A stretch of 64,000 nucleotides of DNA from Paragyromitra xinjiangensis (Eukaryota > Ascomycota > Pezizomycetes > Pezizales > Discinaceae), in NCBI GenBank assembly GCA_038503065.1, contig JBCAMK010000015.1:744001-808000 (forward strand), written 5' to 3'. Made by a program: the position numbers and the translations under genes. The stretch's first letter is position 1; every line of letters starts with the position of its first letter. Shown piece by piece: positions 24,162 to 37,691 of this stretch. A model generated the notes under the pieces. That model did no database searches. It saw only the letters and a list, made by a program, of their open reading frames with translations, and had not been told where the DNA came from.

Positions 24162-25580
24162 TTTGCAGAATCTGGAAATAGGTAGTTGGCGTACGTGATT
24201 GTGACTGCAAGATAGTAGTTGGAAATATGCAGGTGTTGGAGCCCTGCTATATAAGTAAGAACTATCGGAAATTGAAATGTAAGGCAAGGAGCAAAGTCCC
24301 CCCGCCGGCTTAACAGATGTCTATTCTACCGGTATTATAGTGCACGAAGCGATTAATATGTACCTATATGATGGTCTACAGTGCAGCCAGGGCCCGAACG
24401 CGATTAGGTGCTTTCTGTGGGTTAGGTCCCTTAGGGGCACTCTGTGGGCATCTTAATGTGGTTTGGGGGGGGGTTGGGCTTAGATATCGTTAGCTGAGAC
24501 CTCATGATGTTGCTTTTTTCTTTTTTCTCCCGGAAATTCCCATACAAAATCAAAAATTTCAACCGTTAACATCGTGGTGAAAACATGGTCGAAAATGAAC
24601 TGTAACCGACTATCTATAAATCATCCACAGGGAATCATTAGTCTCGTGCCATACATTTCGGTCGTCCAGATTTTTTCGATATTTGACGTATTCTCCCTAC
24701 ACGCGTCAACCACCAAAATTAGATTGCGATTTTCCAAAAAGTCTGGAATCGAGACTAGAGAATCATATGGTCGTTTGACAAAGGGTTTTATCTAATATAT
24801 AGTAATTTTATAACTTTTCAAGATTCGGCACACGTTAATCGCTTCGTCCACCATATGAATTGACCATGCAAATAGAGTGTGGCTTCATGGCGAGTAAACT
24901 TTCATTGGGATTTCTCGGATGTCAGGCCAAGAAATGGAGAAATTGGTACTTGATCTTAGTATAAATGCATCCAGGCATATATGGTCCATTAATAATGAGA
25001 ACTACATGTACAGTACATGTACATCTCTACTTTACCTGTAGTCGTGGATGGGAAATGCTGGTGGGGGAATGCTGAACAGAGATCTTTTATATGAGTTGTC
25101 TCTACTCTGTAGAAGAATCCCTGTTCGGGGTTCTAGTGTACCCATTCGCGCCTCTACTAGAGAAGAGTTGGGGTATGGCGGAGGAATGGTTGTCCCGGAG
25201 TGTTTATCGAGATCACATGTCTTATCGGTTATTATCAGACGATGATCAGGTCCTCCGATACGTAGGTACATCTAATACTGGTGCCAAGCTGGCACAAGAC
25301 AGCAGTTTCCTCACTCTCTTCCTAGTTCGGTGTAGAAGCTAGGAAACATGAGGTACCTATCGACCTGCATAAGAACTTACCACGATTTTTTCCCATTCCC
25401 TGGTTCTGATGCTGGATAGCCGAGTGGAGATAGCAATGAGCCCCTGCCCAGACCCTGGTAGAAAAAACAAGCTGGAGATCCTCCAAAATTTGCATCACCA
25501 TTCAATACTCGGTGAAGCCACCATCACGACTACGACCACCCCACTCTTAGAATTGCTTTTCTTTTTGATCCCTGCTGTGG
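24162..25580. other. intergenic
   Basis: 1.4 kb without a supported gene, between divergent neighbours. It holds a G-run (24465-24473) and two TACATGTA palindromes at 25003-25010 and 25014-25021. Confidence 0.4.
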
Positions 25581-27315
25581 ATGATTTTCTTGCGTTTTCG
25601 CCCTGTGCCTCTCCTCCACACAAGCCCCATCATTTCTACCATCATTTCTGCCTCGGGTCTTAACTATCGCACAATGGCGACGTCTACAACTCCCCCGAGG
25701 AGCTACAGCGTGAGTTTGAATTTTTCTTTTCTCTTCTTAATTGGCTTAATTTGTAACTGGCCGTCTCTGTCTGGTCAATCGTTGATTGATTCCTGCTTGT
25801 TATAGGATGCCCTCGCTGCTCTCAACTCGCTGCAATCGAATTTTAGCACTCTTGAGGCAATCCGAAAGTCCGGCAAGAATATGAATATGCAGGCAATCCC
25901 GGAGATGATTGAATGGGCTCGGAGAGTAGGCTACAAGGTACTATCGTGCCTTTCGCTTTTGGCTTATTGTATTTACACCCCTGCGTGCCTAGCCGTTCGA
26001 TTTCGACAAACTCAATATTATCCATGTCGCCGGCACCAAAGGTAAAGGGTCTACATGTGCCTTCGCGTCTTCTATCCTCTCCCAATATCGCAGCACCTCT
26101 AATGCCTCTCCAATCTCTAAAATTGGCATGTACACATCTCCGCACCTCCGTGCCGTTCGCGAACGCATCCAGATCAATGGCGCATCCATTTCAGAAGGAT
26201 TGTTCACGAAATATTTCTTCGAAGTCTGGGACCGGATCGAGGCCTCCGCTACAGCTGAGGGACATGATCCCAAGTCTAAACCAGTTTATTTCCGCTTCCT
26301 GACACTCGTTGCATTTCATACCTATATGGAAGAAGGTGTTGATACTGCGGTCTTCGAGGTGGGGATCGGGGGTGAGTACGACTCAACAAATATTATCGAG
26401 AGACCAACAGTCATTGGAATCACAAGTCTCGGCATTGATCATGTCTCTGTGCTCGGAGCGACTATTGAGGAAATTGCGTGGCATAAGGCAGGGGTGATAA
26501 AGCCTTTGCGCCCCGCATTTACAGTGCGACAAACACCAAGCGCGCTGGAGGTGATTCAAAAGCGCGCCGAAGAGAGGAAAGCGACACTGGAAGTTGTTGG
26601 TGTGCACCCTGAAATTTCGGCCGATCATGTTCAATTAGGGCTGCCGGCGGAGTACCAGAAAGCGAATGCGTCACTTGCTACCGCACTCGCCGCAAAACAC
26701 TTGCAGACACTGGGAGTTGAGGTAGAGTATGCACGAGATAAGCCATTACCAGAGCTCTTCAGGCGCGGGCTTGAAAGTGTGGTCTGGCCGGGGAGGTGCC
26801 AGGTTAAGAGAGAAAAGAACATCGAATGGTTTATCGATGGTGCACACACTGTTGAGAGCCTTGAGGTGGCTGGGAAGTGGTTTGCGGAAAGAGTTGATAA
26901 AAGCGATAAGAGGAAGCGAGTCTTGATTTTTAACCAACAAGTCCGCGACTCAACCGCGCTAATCCGCTCCCTCGCGGATTCCCTTAAACAAATACTCGGC
27001 GGAAATTCACTGCTTTTCGATCATGCTATCTTCTGCACGAATGTCACGTGGAAACGAGGTTACAAAGAAGACTTAATGAGCCATGTCCATGACCCCCATG
27101 CTGTCACAGAGCTCACCGTGCAGAAAATCCTCGAGGAAGCTTGGAAGGAAGAGACAACCGGTTCGAACGAGAAAGTGGAGACATATGTGCTGGGGACTAT
27201 CGAGGACGCCGTAGGGATTGTTAGAGGGATCGAAGACGAAGTGCAGGTATTTGTTACCGGAAGTCTTCATTTAGTGGGAGGGGTCTTGGAGGTTTTGGAG
27301 CCAGAATCGCTTTAG
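25581..27315 (+). CDS. MET7: folylpolyglutamate synthase, two possible starts
   Basis: Adds glutamate residues to folates, keeping them in cytosol and mitochondria for one-carbon metabolism. Core exons 25674-25709, 25806-25937 and 25993-27315 give 496 residues from MATSTTPPRSYS. Seen: the P-loop HVAGTKGKGSTCAF, TSPHLRAVRERI, FEVGIGGEYDSTN, GIDHVSVLGATIEEIAWHKA, RCQVKREKNIEWFIDGAHT and the end GSLHLVGGVLEVLE. An in-frame ATG 31 codons upstream (25581) adds MIFLRFRPVPLLHTSPIIST..., Arg-containing and free of acidic residues, like a mitochondrial leader. Two products from one gene by alternative starts, as in human FPGS, is inferred. Coordinates include the long form. Confidence 0.95.
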
Positions 27316-28188
27316 CGGATTCTTCTAGGCTTTATTGCGAACCAAAGGTTTCGGGGGGAGGTATGGGGAAGCAGCCGTGACGACTACGTAGATTTCTGGT
27401 TGGGAGATAAAGCACGATTCTGTATATACGTAGATACCTCACCTATTCATAGAAAGGCCTTTCTCTCTGTAAGGGGAAGTTTCTACCGTCTATATATATT
27501 CCAATAATGAATTGTGAGTTGAAGTTGGCTGGTAGACAATGAAGAACAAGAGAATAAGCAGAGGTTGAAGGTTGGTCGAAGATACTCACTCCTCTGTTCT
27601 AGTTCGGTAGAAGAAGGGTGCTCATATATATTGTAAAACATTGTGCTATACATGTAAGTACATGTATATGTTAGGGTGGATTCTATTGACTCGAGTGCTT
27701 GGATCGCGTCTTAAAGGACTAGCAGTGTAAGCGCTTCGAATTATCAGAGAGAAGGAATAAGACATGTATACACTTTGGGGAAAGGCCATAGGAAGAGTGC
27801 CTTGTGGAGGTGAGCATGAGTGTTTGGTGACTAACATGTATCGTTCACCACATGCACTCGGATAGGGCTGTGAGGATCGGGGAACTTTAATCCCTGGTCT
27901 TATACAATTTGTATGTGTGCAGCGAAATTAGTGCGTAGATAGTCCGGCCACTAGACGGAAGGAGTTAAAGCGGCGCAGGGAGGGTGAAAAAGATAGAGCC
28001 CTACGTTAAGCCGCATCTGCTTCGCGGCATTCCTCACCCTTGACACCTCCATTCCTTCTGTGGCTTCCCTGTGTTCTTGAGCTACGGTTTCGTTCCTTTG
28101 ATATTTGCAAGCCAGCTCAAAGCTTATAGTCACCTTAGGGGCGTTCTATCCAATCTCTAGCTGTTGCCGGACTACCGGAGATTCGACG
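27316..28188. other. intergenic upstream of TEL1
   Basis: No supported gene. Contains TACATGTA palindromes at 27649-27656 and 27659-27666. Confidence 0.4.
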
Positions 28189-28891
28189 ATGGCGGAACGA
28201 ACCTTGCTAGATACATATGGTAGAGTCTTCCTTATTTCAGATCTCCGGCTGGTGCACGGAAGGCTAAAGTTCTGCAGATAAAATTCACTCTGAAAAGTCG
28301 ACGGAAAGATCAAGTGGGCTATCTGGTACAGCCCTGTTAAAGCTCGTGGGACCATCGCTTTTATTAATGCATGACTAGAGCTCAAGCAGATACTTTTGCA
28401 TAGTAAAAATGCGTATGAACTTCAAATTGATCTGAAAGATGCATTTCTAAATTGAGGATTGATTTGAACAGAAAAGACCTTAACGATAAGGGCTTCCACA
28501 AGATGTTCGAGGCTATTTTTCGGGCGGCCGTGAAGGAGAAGACGCTTTATACTCGGCAACAAAAGGATTCGCTCAAAAAAACAATCGGGAACCGTTTATC
28601 TCTATGCGGGTCTGTCTTTAGGCTAGCTGTGGAGTTGGGTGTGAGGCACATCAAGAACAAGACTTTTAAGGCCATCTACAAACACATTGTCGACATACTT
28701 CCCCAGATCGGTGAGGGCTTATGCGAGCCGATCAGCCTTGACTACATCAAAGCTCTTCGTTTATGTCTTGAGTATGCCCCCCATACGGAGCACCTCGCCC
28801 GAGAGGATTGGGAGACTCTTGCTGCATTCTGCTGCACGCATGTAGAATCTCAGCTGGGACTGCTGGATAATGGTGATGACGACGACAACGA

Positions 28892-28940
<49 letters not shown>

Positions 28941-31900
28941 AACGACGGTGGGGATGGTGATGAAAACATGGATGGCCACAAAGTTCTTCCTATCAGGAAT
29001 TCAAGACCTAGTTTAAACCGAGATACTTCCTCTGCCTTAAGGGTGGCCTCGATTTCCTCCCAGGCCATCGGTGTAAGACTTAACCACAACAGTGAGGAGT
29101 TATTGTCATGCCTTCAAATCCTCTTAGGAACCCCAAACGCTCCCGTTGTACAGAACGACGAAATGACGTGCAAGACTGTTTTAGGTTTTCTTACCTCGCA
29201 GCGAACAGTAACACGTGCCCACCAGGCAGCATTTTCGGCTTTAAATTCGATACTGGAAGCAATCACAACGAACAATATAACACTAGCTGCTAAAGTTGCT
29301 GAAGCCATAGTCCCAGTAATTAGCACAATGTGGGGTTCAAAGTCACCGGCCATCAAGGAACAGATGACCATTACTTTGGTTTATATTCAACCTCATCTTC
29401 GAAGGATAATTCGCGGTTCTGGAAGGCAAGCAAGAGCTCTTAGGCGGGAATTGGAGGCTCTATCTGAAGAAATTCTCGGAGAGTATTCAGATCGAGCGGA
29501 GCGCGATCAGTTCCAGTTAGATGATCTTGTTTTTCCCAATCCGAGCAAAGCCTTTGAGGTAGAAGAAAATCCGCTTGGATTGCCTGCCTATTGTTTGCGG
29601 AATGACGCACCCCCTCGAATTGAACAGCAGTGGATAATTCCACATTTAATGGCGATGGTTATTGATACTCTAGATCGAGCCAATGGTGGAAATGTTTCGC
29701 GGGGTAGGATAGATGGGCAGAATAGTTCAAAGAGAAGAAAGGTCTCTAAGCATTTCGATGAATTACTGCGAAATATAAGGTCAACAATGACCTCGCGGAA
29801 GATCTGTGCATTACAGACACTGCCGTTCTTGGTTAGCAATTCGCGAAGGATTATGGGCCACGTGGAATTTTCGTCCGTTATCACAGACCTTCTGAATACT
29901 TGTTCAGATGATAGCCCAATTATTTCCTCATGGGCAATGCTTTCGATCGCAAGGTAATCTTTCGAAAATCTGCCTTCTCCCGGTTCCTCCTCCTTCTGTG
30001 TATTATGATTCCTACCTATCTTTAAAGCGTAAGTTTATAATTCTAATCGTATATTAATTTTAGTTGCGCATTTTTGCGACTTGCTTCGGATCCTTCTCAT
30101 CGGCAGAACTGGAACCAGATATGGCAACTCTGTGCTCGCTGCTCGGCAAACCAGTCGACTTGTCGTGCCGCATGTCATCTTATGCGCGTCCTTCTGACGT
30201 TTGATCTGGTGGTATACTCGGAAATATCTGCGTCAATCGATACTATGATCCTTGCTATAGACTTGAGCGGCCCCGCCAATGTTGTCGATTCTTCTCTAGC
30301 AGTCTGGTGCTTAATATTGGAGAAGAGAAATACAGTCGCTCATTCGTCATTGCTGCAGCCTGGGGAACGGCTTTTGCAGTGGTTACTTTCAAAGTGGAGA
30401 CCTGGTATGTCTCCTTTGTGACTAGAATTGTGCTTCCCAGCTTATAGTCTTGGGATTTAGTTGATGCACTCGAGCGGACTGCCGCATCGTTCTATGTACA
30501 CCATGTTAGCCCTGGGGATATATGCAGCTTCCTGTTTGCATGCTGTGGGAGAAAGCCGTTGGATTTCGACTCATATACCTTGAAACTCTGTGGCACTATT
30601 GGTCAATCGATGATTCGAGTCGCTCGTTACTCAAGATTGTTAGATTTTCTCTTGCTCGAGGAAGGTTCTGATTCTCGGGAAAGGGTTGAGTTGGTGGATG
30701 GATTGCAAATGGATGGGCATGGGGAGAGTCATAGGAATTGGTCAATTTCACATCCCGCGGTCGAACTCCAAATCGTCGAATTCTTGGACCGGCAGTGTGA
30801 CGTGGTTCACGAAATATGGAAGGTGATAGCCGGGACTGGTGTTCAACAACCTTCCTCGGATATGGTCCATAACTACGTTGGGTTTGTCTGTGTGGCGGGT
30901 GCTTTATGCTCCGTTGTCCGACCTCGTGACATGGCAAAAATAGAGGTCCTTGAGAAGAAGCTAGGTGTTTTAACCCTGGACATTACATCGTACATGAAAC
31001 GCGACGACTGTAAGGAATTGCACGTGGATGGCCTGCTGAAATGTGTCTCTGGGATGCTCCCGAAGCCTGCCGATATTATCAATTCGTCTTATCCAGTTCC
31101 AGAGATTTTCAAGGGTGTTTGTGGCAAGATGCTCCATGCCATGTCGCAGGCGTTAGAAGAGAGGGCACAAGCTGCAGATATTATTGAGATAACTGAGGGG
31201 AACGACGATGTTATGGATTTGGATGATGATTTTGGGATGGAAGTGCGTGCTGGGAATTTCGGTGATAAAAAAGATGGCGACTTGAGTCGGGAGGAGGTGC
31301 AGGCAATGTGTTCTCCTCAAACCTTCCGACACTGCACCACTGGTATTCTTGTTCTTTTCGCAAGGTCCTTCGAGTCAAACAACCCCTACGAGCTTTGCGG
31401 AAGGTTTGCAGAGTATCTTCAGCAACTTTCAACATCTCGTTTGATTATGTCCAGGCCACTTTTTCGAGATTTTATGTTTGTTGCAAGCCTTGGCGAGGAA
31501 GACGCAGAACAATTGACAAGACACTTGGGTGCGGAGCTTCTTCAGGAATATGAAACAGAAAGATGTGAGACTGCAATAGCACTATGCATAGATCATCTGA
31601 GTGCTCTTGTTAGCACATGGGCTATTGAGGGGGCAAGTGGGGAGCTTCCAGCCTTATGCGAGCAGATCTACGAATGGACGGCGAGAGTTGCTCTTGAAAA
31701 GGCTCTCCTGTCCCATACGATCCGGATATCGATGGCTTATTTGCTTCAGCGTATGCTTGAAGTAAATGTGGACTATGGAAAGAAGTCCGATATTTCGTCA
31801 GCTCGATCACAGTTCATAAAACGCTTGGAAGATAGGGACGTCAGAGTTTCATTCTTTATGGCCAACCGCATATCAATCTTGTTCAAGGTTTTTGGGTTTA

Positions 31901-34900
31901 AAGTCCACCAGACCGTTTTCAAAGATGTTCTCTTACACCTCACAAATGAAATGGGATGGATAGAAGGTTTGGCGATACGTGTCTATGCCTTGGCAAAACT
32001 CGCCGAGACAAGTTTTTCGATGAAGAAGTCGATTGTTTACCACATATTCGAGACCGGCCAGCTTGATACTATGGTCAAATACGCGGCGAGATCCCTCTCG
32101 TTCGTCGCAAAGGCGCTAAAGCTCGATAGCCACCGTTCTTTGTTTAAGATTTTCAGTCCCCAAATACTATATACTTGGATTGAGAACATGGAGTTGGCCG
32201 CATTCCCATTCCGTGTCTTTGGGTACAAAAGCCAAAGGGATTTGTTTGCGGACATCCAAGAAGATTTGGTTGCACAGCTGCTAATGAGAGAAAAGGATGA
32301 TGCCTCCAAGGACCTAGCTCAAATACTCGGGATCTCATACGACGAACTACTAGAAAGAGGTTTCCATAAGATAATCGCCTATGGTGTAGCCTGGGCAATT
32401 GGGACCCCACCGAGAGAGGATGGCACTCGATACCAATCGGTGGAAGTGCGAGTACGGAAGCGTATGGGCGACGAGGAGTACATAAAGCTTCTCGTAAAGA
32501 AATTTGCTCTCATAATTGCCTGTTTGTTCCAGGTCATGCAGGAAGATGGAACTTCGGAGAAGTTTTTGTCTAAAGACCCTTCATTATCCGCTGCTGGTGA
32601 TCTTATGAAAGATATCGCAAGCATCAGTTATTCGTCAGCGAAACTAACCGACCCCCTCCGACCGTTTTTCAAAGTGAGAGTTATCCTGAATTCCATTCAC
32701 CATATCTGCAGTCAGGTCGGATACGACGACACGCGCCTATGGACCCCTGCGATGTTCACCTTTGTAGCTCGACGCCTTTTTGGTTCCATGGACCCTGCAC
32801 TCGGATCGCTGCATGCGTGTGCAGTTATTCGGAAAATAAGACTGCTTCTATGTCTCGCTGGTGCTCAGGCATTAAAAGGGTATGCTTTGGAGATGGTTAT
32901 CCATGGTCTTAAACCGTTTATTGTCGACAGTTATTGCGCCGAAGATACTGTAGGGATGATACAATATCTGCTCGAGAGGGGGAAAGAATATTTGTCGAGG
33001 CAGCCTGCTTTTGTTGCCGGTACCTTCCTTTCAATGCTAGCTTCTTTACGAGCTTTTCTTTCATCGACTCCAAACTCCGGTCAAGATGGTAGTCAACCCC
33101 GCGCAAGTCATTCTACTGCTCGTTTGTTCCACGCCTGGCTTGGAAAATGCTTCGCGAAATACCACTTCTCTGGGCTCGGCCCTCAACAAAACCAAATGTT
33201 CCAATCTATTGTTGAATCGGCTATGGGATTCCGATCTGGAAACGCTTCCCCCCAAACTAAGGAGAGTGACCTACTACGCCACCTGCTTAATGATGACCGA
33301 AGCAAAAACCGCCTCTTGGACGACGTGTCTCGTGGCCTAGCCTTTTCCTTGGTATGCTCTGACTTCGAAAGGCCACAAAGCTTTCGGGACGATATTTTTG
33401 GGGAGGACGTGGATTCGGTGGAACTCTCTAGGGTGCTTCTTCGAACCTGTCGTCGGCTAGATGTTAACGAAGGTTTTCTATTGTGGTGTGCCAGGGTTCT
33501 TGGACGATCTTATGCTGCAAGCGGAGAAATCTACAACGAATGGACCCGAGAAATCGAATTGGAGAAGATGATTGATCTCGATAATAAGCGATACGACCTG
33601 GATCTGGTACCGAAGGCTGGTATTCTTCATCGGCTAAGAAGTTTGCTGCTTGGGGATGACCAACTTGTGATTGGTGTTGCCGAGAGTACTTTAGAGACAA
33701 TTTTTTTCGAAGAAGCTCACGCGGGCGATATTACAACCTTTGACTATATCTTCAATGAGGACTTATACTCGGCATTGACATGGAAAGTTCTTCCAACATC
33801 TGTCGCCGAGGAAGAGAACCCTCGCTCCATTATCACAGTTGGGAAACCAGAAACTTTGTCTGTAGATATGTGGGTGAAGGACTTGACATCCACCATTTCG
33901 ACCAACCTACGGCGGGATGCTGTGGTGAAAAACCTACGCCCAATACTTGACGAAGTTGAAGGCTTGGCTAAAGACTTATTTCCATTTGTTGTGCATATTT
34001 TGCTTCTTCACAATTTCCAAGTCAAGGATGACAAACTTCGGCTGGAGCTCTCCCAGTTATTTCGCGACTGTTTCAGGACATGTACAGAGAAAACGGTTCC
34101 ACATACGATCATACTCATTAAAGCCATTCTTTATCTGCGTACACAGCGGATGGCAGATGAAGCTACGCCATCTCCTCGTGATCACTGGCTTGACATCGAT
34201 TACCTTGAGATGGCACGCGCAGCTTGTACCTGCAAGATGTTTAAGACATCGCTCCTTTTTGCAGAAATCCACCATTCGGAGAGCAAAGCTGAATTTCCTG
34301 CACCAGACTTACTTCTTAAGGTTTTCAGGAATGTAGATGATCTTGACTCATATTATGGTGTCACCCAGCCACCAAGCTTGGGAACTGTGCTTCGGCAATT
34401 TGAATATGAAGAGGATGGATGGAAAAGCTTGTCGTTTAGAGGAGCGAACCTAGAGAGCCACTTACGCTTAGGGTCCAGTTCCGATGGACGAGATTTTGTA
34501 GGGGTTGTAGACGCTTTCAACACCATGGGTATGAACGGGCTCTCGCACTTCTTCCTACAGGGTGGCATAACTCAGGCTGCTAGTGTCTCTGATGCTACCC
34601 TCGATAATATGTTCCGTTCTGCATGGAAACTAGAACAATGGGATTTGCCATGTCCTTCATCCTGTACAACACGATCGGCTATAATCTACCGCACCCTACG
34701 GTCGGTAAACAATGATGCTGACACTCTAGCTATGCCATCTCATTTAGACTCTTCATTTCTTGAATTGATGCGTCAAATCACTGCCGGGAAACAAACCGGA
34801 CATTCGCTTGGGGCTAGCATGTGTGCATTGGCAATGTTGACAGAGATGGAGGAAGTGCTCGTTTCTAAGGAAACAGATCAAGTGGAGAAAGCTTGGGATA

Positions 34901-37691
34901 GGTTACAAATGCGTACATCTTGGATGCATACTGGAAGGTAATACCGGGCATCCTTTCCCAATTTTTCTGTATCTACCAGCTAATAGTCATTAGATATTCA
35001 GACATTGAGGAAATTATGGCTATGCGCCAAGCAACCTTCAGTTCTTTTGCTAAACGAAATCACCTACGTCAAGTAGCTCAAGTTGATATGAAGACTGCTA
35101 GATTTTTGGAAGCAAAGGCCCTAGTCGATTCTTGCAAGATGGCACGTAGCCATAAGGTTCTCCAACACTCACTATCAGCAGCAACCCAGCTGAGTAAAGT
35201 TGTTGAATCTTGTAAACAGGTTGGGTTGGATATCGATGCTGTTGCTACGTTGCAGGTCGCGAATGTTTTGTGGGATCAGGGACAAGGGATTCCCCCTATC
35301 CGGATGCTTCAAGCCCTACAGATGGATGGCGCCCTCAGCCAACAAAGTATTGTTGTTGGGAAAGCAAAACTACTGGCAAAATTAGTATGTATTTTCCCAC
35401 CCAAAAACAATACCGCGCCGCCATAATTGACAGTCTGTAGGGCAACTGGGTTTCAGAAGCCCGCCTGGAAAAGCCAGATAAGATTATGAACACATATCTG
35501 GTCCCTGCAATTGATGAACTTGGGGGGAATTTCGTTGGCTCAGAGGCTGGTAGAGTCTTCCATGAGTTCGCCTCTTTTTGTGATCAGCAGTTGCAAAATC
35601 CAGGCAACATCGAGGACTACCAGCGAGCACTTAAGCTTCGAAAAAACAAAGAGTCAGAGGTTCGAGAACTGGAGACCTTAATGAAGTTCACTCCTGCTGG
35701 GCCGAAGCTGGAAAACCTCAAGCGTGATACCCAAAAAGCGAGGACTTGGCTGCATCTAGATGATGCGGAATTCAACAAACTCAAGGAGAATAGGGAAGCT
35801 TTCTTAGAGAGGAGCATTGGGAATTACCTTCGTTGCCTCGCAGCAAGCGATGAATATGATAACGATGCTGTCCGGTTTTGTGCTCTGTGGCTGGAACACT
35901 CGAGCGATTCAAAGGTTAATATGGCAGCTAGCCGACCTCTCACACAGGTTCCGTCCCGAAAGTTCGTTCCTCTTATGAACCAGCTCTCTTCAAGGCTCCT
36001 TGATGCCCCAGATGAGTTTCAAACCCTTTTATTCCCCCTTATCGCTCGAATATGTACAGATCATCCACACCATGGAACTTATCAGATCCTAGCCCTCAGC
36101 AAAGCACGCCCCAAAGATACTGTTTCAGCGAAACGGCAAGCCTCCGCCGTAAAGATTGCTGATCAATTAAGCAAGGATGGAAGATCCCGCACAATGTTTC
36201 GGGGGCTTTCGAGGGCAACTGATTCTTATTTTGCGCTTGCTGTTCACAAGGTGGAGAAAATGAAGTCAAACAAATATCCTTTGAAATCACTGCCTAGAGA
36301 TATCTATGGAAAATTTCATTCAGATATTCCCAGTTACAGAATACCACCCCCTACAATGCAGATCGACGTTAGAGGTGATTGCGATTACAGAAACCTACCT
36401 GTTCTCGAGAAATTTCATCAGGAATTCAGTATTGCGTCGGGAATTAGTGCACCAAAGATCCTCTCGTGCCGTGCGTCAGACGGCAGAGACTTCAAGATGT
36501 TGGTGAGTGCTCTATTAGTAAAACTGCACATCCTATATTAACGCAAGAAAAAACAGTTCAAGGGAGGTAATGATGATCTCAGGCAAGACGCAATAATGGA
36601 ACAAGTTTTCGAGCAGGTCAGCAATCTTTTGCGGAAGAACCGCACAACTCGCCAACGCAACCTCAGTATCCGAACGTACAAAGTTCTCCCTCTGACCGCT
36701 AATGCCGGAATAATTGAGTTTGTACGGGACACAATTCCCCTTCATGATTACTTAATACCAGCTCACCAGCAGTACCGTCCGAGAGATATGAAACCGAATA
36801 GCTGTCGGAAAATGATAACCGACGCCCAAACGAAGTCTCGAGATATTCGTGTCAAGACATTCCAGAGAGTTGCGCAGTACTTCGCACCAGTTATGCGGTA
36901 TTTCTTCATGCACAAGTTCAATGGGCCAGACGATTGGTTTGCTTCCAGATTAGCCTATAGTCGGAGTACTGCCGCAGCCTCGATTCTCGGACATGTTTTA
37001 GGTCTAGGTGATAGGCATGGCCATAACATCTTGCTTGATGAAAAAAGCGGCGAAGTCATTCACATCGATCTAGGCGTGGCATTCGAACAAGTGAGTACTA
37101 TACTTTGAATTTATTCGGTACTCCTAATTCTCAATTGACGCAAATCAGGGTCGTGTTCTCCCTGTGCCAGAGGTAGTACCATTTCGACTCACTCGTGATA
37201 TCGTAGACGGCATGGGTATCACGAAAACCGAAGGGGTTTTTCGTCGATGCTGCGAATTCACCTTAACAGTACTTCGAAACGAATCATACAATATCACTAC
37301 AATCCTAGATGTATTGCGTTATGATCCTCTCTATAGCTGGTAAGAGGTTACGGATGATATTGGCGGAAATAAAACTGATGGAATATAGGACCATTTCTCC
37401 ACTTCGGATGAAGAGGATGCAGGAAGAGTCTCGGACCGAAGGAGTTTCTCCTGTAGATGGACCGGATAAACCAAAGAAGGAGGAATCGGAAGCGGAAGCG
37501 GATCGCGCCCTGACAGTAGTAGCCAAGAAGTTGTCAAAGACACTTAGTGTGGGGGCTACTGTCAATGAGCTCATCCAACAAGCCACAGACGAGAAAAACT
37601 TGGCGGTACTCTACTCAGGTGAGTGATTTGGTGGCAGTGGCTAGTCTTAGGCTTTGATTAACCCTTTGTAGGTTGGGCAGCATATGCATAG
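28189..37691 (+). CDS. TEL1: serine/threonine kinase Tel1 (ATM homologue)
   Basis: PI3K-like checkpoint kinase for double-strand breaks and telomere length. Twelve exons close in frame to 2946 residues (yeast 2787): 28189-28219, 28278-28325, 28379-28412, 28472-29953, 30064-30404, 30461-34937, 34994-35384, 35441-36502, 36557-37090, 37149-37339, 37389-37618 and 37672-37691. The first three tiny exons restore the Tel1-specific TAN motif ([17 protein letters not shown]) at about residues 15-35. A pure Asp tract lies near residues 172-195. A long helical repeat region leads to the FAT domain. The kinase domain (from [11 protein letters not shown], residue 2623) has catalytic LGDRHGHN (about 2774) and [10 protein letters not shown]. 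The protein ends with FATC (LYSGWAAYA, split by the last intron). The gene is intact and convergent with MIP1. Confidence 0.95.
28875..28942 (+). repeat. GAC microsatellite inside TEL1
   Basis: Near-perfect (GAC)n run encoding Asp with two Asn interruptions (DDDDND then a long D run). The trinucleotide unit keeps the TEL1 frame. It is expected to vary in length between strains. Confidence 0.9.

Noticed and set aside
28761..28979. Minus-strand ORF with a long Val run
   Set aside because: Antisense of the GAC repeat in TEL1; a by-product of the microsatellite.
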